Source: DATLOJ01 sp035536315 (GTDB lineage: Bacteria; Actinomycetota; CADDZG01; JAHWKV01). From it: a DNA stretch of 15,871 nucleotides. Each line of letters begins with the position of its first letter. The stretch's first letter is position 1. The stretch spans positions 1 to 15,871 of the forward strand of contig DATLOJ010000027.1 in NCBI GenBank assembly GCA_035536315.1, read 5' to 3'. A program made the translations under genes and the position numbers. Below the pieces are notes generated by a model, which saw nothing but the letters and a program-made list of their open reading frames with translations, did not search any database and was not told where the DNA came from. Below are positions 12,089 to 15,871 of this stretch, one piece after another.

Positions 12089-12095
12089 AAAGGAG
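12089..12095 (+). promoter_or_regulatory. Shine-Dalgarno AAAGGAG that fixes the panD start at GTG 12104
   Basis: AAAGGAG lies 8 nt before GTG 12104, and the sequence from there matches the PanD N terminus exactly. It rules out the in-frame extension back to 12017, which runs into panC. A small hairpin (CCGC-AGAT-GCGG, 12068-12079) lies upstream in the spacer. Confidence 0.75.
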
Positions 12096-12103
12096 TCTTA
12101 ACA

Positions 12104-12490
12104 GTGAAACGCACCATGATGCACGGGAAGATTCACCGTGCCACCGTCACCGACGCAAACATCGATTACGTCGGCAGCATCACCCTCGATCCGGACTTGC
12201 ACAATGCAGCTGGAATCCTTCCGTACGAAAAGGTTCAGGTTGTCGACATCGACAACGGAGCGCGCTTCGAGACGTATGTGATCAGCGGGGATCGCGGGTC
12301 CGGCCAGGTCATTCTGAACGGAGCTGCAGCGCGACTCGTTCAGAAGGGGGACAAGGTGATCGTCATCGCTTATGCGGAGATGGAGGACGAGGAGGCCCGC
12401 CGGCTGACACCCAGGGTCGTCCTTGTCGACGACTCGAACCGCCCGGTCACCATGATGCGCGAAACCGCTGAAACCAAAGTAACTAAGTAA
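12104..12490 (+). CDS. panD: Aspartate 1-decarboxylase proenzyme
   Basis: PanD decarboxylates aspartate to beta-alanine for PanC. The 128-residue length is typical. The N terminus 'KRTMMHGKIHRATVTDA' leads to the self-cleavage site Gly24-Ser25 in YVGSIT, which yields the pyruvoyl cofactor on the new N-terminal residue. 'GILPYEKVQVVDIDNGARFETY' and 'NGAAARLVQKGDKVIVIAYA' are family hallmarks. It is preceded by a 64-nt spacer after panC and followed by coaX after 21 nt. Confidence 0.97.
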   Translation: MKRTMMHGKIHRATVTDANIDYVGSITLDPDLHNAAGILPYEKVQVVDIDNGARFETYVISGDRGSGQVILNGAAARLVQKGDKVIVIAYAEMEDEEARRLTPRVVLVDDSNRPVTMMRETAETKVTK

Positions 12491-12511
12491 GGGGGCCTTG
12501 AGCCCACTCCA

Positions 12512-13288
12512 ATGCTCCTCGCGGTCGATGTCGGTAATACACAGACGCACATAGGAATTTTTTCCGGCGACGAAATCGTCGCGCAGTGGAGGACCTCGAC
12601 GGAACCCAGAAGAACCGACGACGAGCTGGCTCTTGTCTTCAGGGATTTTCTGTCCCTTGCGGATCTCTCTTTCTCCCGCCAGGTGACCGGAGTGGTGATC
12701 GCTTCGGTCGTCCCGACCCTCACCGGTGCTCTCAAGGAAATGGTCGAGCGCTACTTTCACTTCGACCCCGTGGTAATCGAGCCCGGGACAAAGACGGGGA
12801 TGCCAATCCTTACCGACAACCCAAGAGAGGTTGGAGCCGACCGAATTGCTAACGCAGTTGCTGCTTTCGACATAGCAGGGGGCCCGGTCATCGCAATCGA
12901 TTTCGGAACCGCGACGAACTTCGACGTCGTTAGCGAGGGTGGCGATTATCTCGGAGGGGCAATTGCGCCCGGGGTCATGGTCTCTGCTGGGGCCCTGTGG
13001 AACTCAGCCGCAAAGATCCAAAAGGTGGAGCTCGTCGCGCCGAAGTCGGTCATCGGCAAGTCGACGATCGAATGTGTCAGATCGGGTGTGCTCATCGGTG
13101 CCGCTTCCATGGTCGAGGGGATGGTCGAAAGAATCCAGGATGAGCTTGGAGCACAAGCCAAGCTCATCGGGACCGGGGGGTTGGCACCTTTGGTACTTGC
13201 CGACGCCAATGTCACCGTGAAGCTGGAGCCAACGCTTACGCTTCTCGGATTGAAGATCATCTATGAGCGCAACGTCGACATCGACTGA
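12512..13288 (+). CDS. coaX: Type III pantothenate kinase
   Basis: CoaX phosphorylates pantothenate, the first committed step of coenzyme A synthesis. The 258 residues have the ASKHA-type phosphate-binding start 'LLAVDVGNTQTHIGIF' (Asp6), 'GADRIANAVAAF' (108-119), 'AIDFGTATNFDVV' (128-140) and 'YLGGAIAPG' (146-154). They also have 'SGVLIGAASMVEGMVERI' and 'GTGGLAP'. ATG 12512 lies 21 nt after panD; GGGGG (12491-12495) is too far for an ideal ribosome site. The gene's stop abuts the lysS start directly (TGAGTG). Confidence 0.95.
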   Translation: MLLAVDVGNTQTHIGIFSGDEIVAQWRTSTEPRRTDDELALVFRDFLSLADLSFSRQVTGVVIASVVPTLTGALKEMVERYFHFDPVVIEPGTKTGMPILTDNPREVGADRIANAVAAFDIAGGPVIAIDFGTATNFDVVSEGGDYLGGAIAPGVMVSAGALWNSAAKIQKVELVAPKSVIGKSTIECVRSGVLIGAASMVEGMVERIQDELGAQAKLIGTGGLAPLVLADANVTVKLEPTLTLLGLKIIYERNVDID

Positions 13289-14761
13289 GTGACTGAAAAC
13301 TCCGACTCCTTGCAAGGAGAGCATGAGCAGACGCGCCTCGCGAAGCTGAAGGCGCTGCAAGAGCGCGGCATCAACGCATACCCCGTCAACTTCGAACGCA
13401 GCGACCCGATCGGTGAACTGGTAGAGCGTCATCAATCCCTCGAGCCCGGGTCGGAGGCCGGTGAGTCCGTGCGTGTCGCGGGCCGCATGATGACCCACCG
13501 CATCCACGGCAAGCTTGCATTTGCCGATCTGCAGGACGCGTCCGGACGCATACAGCTGTTTGTTCAGCAGGATGCGCTGGGGGAAGCGTTGGACGAGTTC
13601 CTTGCCCTCGACCTCGGCGACTGGATCGGGGCCTGGGGCGCAGTGATGAAGACGCGGCGCGGCGAGCTCTCCGTGAAAATCGAAGGCTTCCAGCTTCTGT
13701 CGAAATGCCTTCATCCACTGCCCGAGAAGTGGCACGGACTGAAAGACGTCGAGATTCGTTACCGCCAGAAGTACCTCGATCTGCTGACCAATCCGGAAGC
13801 CCGCCGAATCGCCGAGATTCGACCAAAGGTAGTTGCGCGCATGCGCGAGATGTTGACGGCGAAGGGGTTTGCCGAGGTCGAGACGCCGATGCTGCAACCG
13901 GTTGCCGGCGGGGCACTTGCCAAGCCTTTCGTCACGTTCCATGAGGTTCTGGATATGAACCTCTACCTGCGCATCGCGCCTGAGCTTTATCTAAAGCGCC
14001 TTGTTATCGGAGGTATGGAGAGAGTCTTCGAGATCAACCGCAACTTCCGCAACGAAGGGGTGAGCGTCAAATACAACCCCGAGTTCACCATGCTCGAGCT
14101 TTACCAGGCCTTCGCCGACTACGAGACCATGGCATCGCTGCTCGAGGAGCTCGTGTCGGTATCCGCGGAGGCGGCCGGTGTCGATGGCGATGTCGAGTGG
14201 CAAGGGCAGAAGATCTCACTCGCGGCCCCGTTCAAGCGCGTCCGTCTCATCGATCTCGTCCGCGAGGCGGGGGCCGACCCCGACGCCGACCTCGTCAAGG
14301 AGTGTGAACGCCTCGGGGTCCCGCATGACCCCTCGTGGACCTGGGGCAAGCTCCTGCTCGAGATTTACGAAAAGAAGGTCGAGCCGAACATCATGCAACC
14401 GACTTTCGTCATGGACTTCCCCCGCGAGGTCTCGCCACTGGCACGCGAGCACAGGGACGACCCGCGATTCACAGAGCACCTCGATCTGCTGATCGGCGGC
14501 ATGGAGATTGCGCCCGCGTACTCCGAGCTCAACGATCCTATCGACCAGAGGCAAAGATTTGAGCAGCAGGCGAAGGAGAGGGCCGAAGGCGACCCCGAAG
14601 CGCACCAGGTGGACGAAGACTTCCTGAGGGCCCTCGAATACGGCATGCCGCCTACCGGGGGGTTGGGGCTTGGCATCGACCGGCTGATCATGATTCTGAC
14701 CGGCGCTCCCTCGATTAGGGACGTCATTCTGTTCCCAGCGCTACGCCCGCAGGCCGAATAG
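13289..14761 (+). CDS. lysS: Lysyl-tRNA synthetase, class II
   Basis: LysS charges tRNA-Lys. The 490 residues comprise the N-terminal OB-fold anticodon domain (about 60-140; 'VRVAGRMMTHRIHGKLAFAD' begins it) and the class II catalytic domain. The catalytic domain has 'VETPMLQPVAGGALAKPFVT', motif 2 FRNEG (253-257) within 'INRNFRNEGVSVKYNPEFTM', 'APAYSELNDP', and motif 3 GGLGLGIDRL (457-466). The GTG start at 13289 touches the coaX stop; no ribosome site is visible, so translation is probably coupled. TTG 13310 is an in-frame alternative. The stop codon lies inside a 22-bp tandem repeat. Confidence 0.97.
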   Translation: MTENSDSLQGEHEQTRLAKLKALQERGINAYPVNFERSDPIGELVERHQSLEPGSEAGESVRVAGRMMTHRIHGKLAFADLQDASGRIQLFVQQDALGEALDEFLALDLGDWIGAWGAVMKTRRGELSVKIEGFQLLSKCLHPLPEKWHGLKDVEIRYRQKYLDLLTNPEARRIAEIRPKVVARMREMLTAKGFAEVETPMLQPVAGGALAKPFVTFHEVLDMNLYLRIAPELYLKRLVIGGMERVFEINRNFRNEGVSVKYNPEFTMLELYQAFADYETMASLLEELVSVSAEAAGVDGDVEWQGQKISLAAPFKRVRLIDLVREAGADPDADLVKECERLGVPHDPSWTWGKLLLEIYEKKVEPNIMQPTFVMDFPREVSPLAREHRDDPRFTEHLDLLIGGMEIAPAYSELNDPIDQRQRFEQQAKERAEGDPEAHQVDEDFLRALEYGMPPTGGLGLGIDRLIMILTGAPSIRDVILFPALRPQAE

Positions 14762-14795
14762 CTCCGGCCCCCGGGCCGAATAGGTCCGGCCCCCG
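14752..14795. repeat. Two tandem 22-bp units spanning the lysS stop codon
   Basis: Unit 1 (14752-14773) and unit 2 (14774-14795) share GGCCGAATAG, one variable base (C14762 versus G14784), then TCCGGCCCCCG; 21 of 22 positions agree. The lysS TAG (14759-14761) lies in unit 1, and unit 2 repeats it out of use at 14781-14783. The arms CGGCC (14765-14769) and GGCCG (14774-14778) can form a short hairpin. No T-run follows, so it is at best a weak terminator. Confidence 0.8.
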
Positions 14796-14804
14796 GGCGC
14801 GGAG

Positions 14805-14810
14805 TACGAT
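14805..14810 (+). promoter_or_regulatory. Putative -10 element (TACGAT) for a leaderless XdhC-like transcript
   Basis: TACGAT is a good -10 match. Counting its last T as -7 puts +1 exactly on the GTG start at 14817. No ribosome site lies between, which is consistent with leaderless translation. No -35 match is visible because the spacer is occupied by the 22-bp repeat. Confidence 0.45.
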
Positions 14811-14816
14811 CCACTA

Positions 14817-15365
14817 GTGACTTCCACCAGAGTCGATCCACGCACTCCCGCCCCCATCAGTCAAACCCGCGTGCAGGAGCTGTTGATTGTGGGGAGGGGA
14901 CCGCTCGCTCGGGCGCTCGTCGCTCTTGCGGAGCCGATGGGTTTTCACATCCGGGTAGCGGCAGGGCCGCAGTTCCCGACGGTCGGCGAGCTGGGTTATC
15001 CCGACGAGGTAATCGTCACCCCGCAAGCCAATCTCGTTGAAGCAATCAGGCCGGGGTCGGAGACCTACGTCGTGATCTGCGCGAACGACGAGGAGTTTTC
15101 GCAGCCTGTGCTGCGATCGTTACTAACAAACACAAAAGTCCCTTACGTCGGAATGATGGCGAGCAGGGCTCATGCCGCTCAGATCCTCGAGGATCTCAAG
15201 CAGGGAGGATTCACCGAACAAGAACTCGAACGCGTTCAATGTCCGCTCGGCCTGAACATCGGATCGATCACTCCGGAAGAGATCGCCGTTTCGGCGCTGG
15301 CACAGATCGTCGCGTTCAGAAGGCGCGGATCTCGGAGCCGGGAAGCCGGATTACCAGAGGCCTGA
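14817..15365 (+). CDS. XdhC/CoxI C-terminal-type Rossmann domain protein, standalone
   Basis: The 182 residues correspond to the C-terminal NAD(P)-binding-like domain of XdhC/CoxI proteins. They have 'LLIVGRGPLARALVALA' with GxGxxA at 26-31, a strand 'TYVVICANDEEFSQPVLRS', 'VPYVGMMASRAHA' (108-120) and the hallmark 'CPLGLNIGSITPEEIAVSAL' (142-161). Full-length XdhC proteins help load molybdenum cofactor into xanthine-dehydrogenase-type enzymes. The usual N-terminal XdhC_CoxI domain is missing, and no molybdoenzyme gene lies nearby. It may therefore do something else. It starts at GTG 14817, probably leaderless, and overlaps the next gene by CTGA. Confidence 0.82.
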   Translation: MTSTRVDPRTPAPISQTRVQELLIVGRGPLARALVALAEPMGFHIRVAAGPQFPTVGELGYPDEVIVTPQANLVEAIRPGSETYVVICANDEEFSQPVLRSLLTNTKVPYVGMMASRAHAAQILEDLKQGGFTEQELERVQCPLGLNIGSITPEEIAVSALAQIVAFRRRGSRSREAGLPEA

Positions 15366-15871
15366 ACCGCATTCCCACGCGGCGCGCAGGCGCCCTGGTT
15401 GCTTGTCTTGTTCTCTTCGCATGCGCCAGTGAGCCGCGCAGCCCCTTCACGAAGGACGCGTCGCCTGGGCCGAAGCCGGCGATCCGCATCGCTTTCTTCG
15501 GAGACCAAAAGGATCCCCGGTATGCGCAGCTCATAAGAGGTGCAAGAGCGGCAGCCGGAAACTCGGAAGTCAGGGTCGAAGAGAAGGGAGCTCCGTCCGG
15601 CAGATCGCTTGCCGCCGCGACCGACGAGAGTTTCATCGGCGCTTTGACGGTGGGGGGAGCTCCAGCCATCGCAGAGGCCGGAGCAGCCATCGAATCATCC
15701 TCGTTCGCGGTGATCGAGCTTCTGTCTGATCCGTACGAGTTGGGTGTTCTCGAACACGGCGTGTTTCAGTCCTCGCCGCCGCACACCTGGCAGGCCTGGA
15801 GGCTCGCTCGCTATTTCGGAAGAGGTGACCGCGGTTATCGGGTAGTAGGCCTGATCCGGCCCCCAGGCGCC
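15362..15871 (+). CDS. Putative lipoprotein with periplasmic-binding-protein-like fold (3' truncated)
   Basis: The frame stays open for 170 codons from CTG 15362 to the right edge. The N terminus reads as a lipoprotein signal: basic NRIPTRR, then hydrophobic 'ALVACLVLFAC', with the likely modified cysteine at residue 21 (LFAC). Mature residues begin a strand-helix pattern (IRIAFFGDQKDPRYAQLIRG) typical of type I periplasmic binding proteins, as in branched-chain amino acid ABC transporters or related receptors. No ATG, GTG or TTG lies in frame before the signal peptide. The best start is CTG, overlapping the upstream stop as CTGA. ATT 15371 is a less likely alternative. The ligand is unknown and the C-terminal part is outside the window. 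Confidence 0.65.
   Translation, partial: MNRIPTRRAGALVACLVLFACASEPRSPFTKDASPGPKPAIRIAFFGDQKDPRYAQLIRGARAAAGNSEVRVEEKGAPSGRSLAAATDESFIGALTVGGAPAIAEAGAAIESSSFAVIELLSDPYELGVLEHGVFQSSPPHTWQAWRLARYFGRGDRGYRVVGLIRPPGA

Noticed and set aside
12017..12103. Upstream in-frame extension of panD
   Set aside because: It runs into panC and lies before the clear AAAGGAG/GTG start that gives a standard PanD N terminus.
13004..13942. Minus-strand open frame of 312 codons across coaX and lysS
   Set aside because: It is antisense to two conserved genes and has no recognisable domain.
1..15871. CRISPR array, insertion sequence or defence system
   Set aside because: No regularly spaced repeats, transposase, nuclease or toxin-antitoxin pair was seen. 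The only repeats are the short motifs reported above.

Overview
The window is GC-rich and carries a compact, almost entirely plus-strand gene set. It matches the folate/pantothenate/lysS neighbourhood known from Actinomycetota: DUF2342 metalloprotease, tilS, hpt, ftsH, folE, folP, folB, folK, a DUF2520 Rossmann protein, panC, panD, coaX and lysS, in the order familiar from mycobacteria and streptomycetes. The actinobacterial lsr2 and clpC genes that often follow lysS are absent here. A YciI-like gene sits before folE, and a membrane/NlpC-P60 gene pair sits between folE and folP. The most likely source is a less-studied or uncultured actinobacterial lineage. That is inferred from gene order and protein character only.

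Layout. Bases 1-207 hold the C-terminal end of a large LuxR/cyclase-type ATPase regulator. Bases 208-431 form a GC-rich stretch rich in inverted repeats and lead into tRNA-Thr(CGU) at 432-506. Bases 507-729 hold a cluster of TTTTCGACA repeats and hairpins upstream of a 62-residue basic protein with a Cys/His zinc-knuckle-like pattern (730-918). A membrane-anchored blue-copper protein (1008-1610) follows, then the DUF2342 metalloprotease, tilS and hpt. FtsH (4618-6564) is followed by the folate block: YciI-like, folE, 3-TM protein, NlpC/P60 membrane protein, folP, folB, folK. The coenzyme A block comes next: DUF2520, panC, panD, coaX, then lysS. The right edge holds an orphan XdhC-type Rossmann protein and the start of a lipoprotein with a periplasmic-binding-protein-like fold.

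How the genes work together. FolE, FolB, FolK and FolP carry out four steps from GTP towards dihydropteroate. PanD supplies beta-alanine, PanC joins it to pantoate and CoaX phosphorylates pantothenate, starting coenzyme A synthesis. TilS and LysS both use lysine in translation: lysidine modification of tRNA-Ile and charging of tRNA-Lys. Many genes overlap by 4 bp (ATGA, GTGA, and apparently TTGA and CTGA), which implies translational coupling. By my start assignments, 13 of 20 protein genes start with GTG, TTG or CTG.

No CRISPR array, insertion sequence, transposase, integrase or phage gene was seen. The window is mainly conserved housekeeping. The least explained parts are the two intergenic stretches around the tRNA, the small Cys/His protein, the membrane NlpC/P60 pair inside the folate operon, a 10-codon upstream ORF at 7453, and the orphan XdhC/lipoprotein pair.
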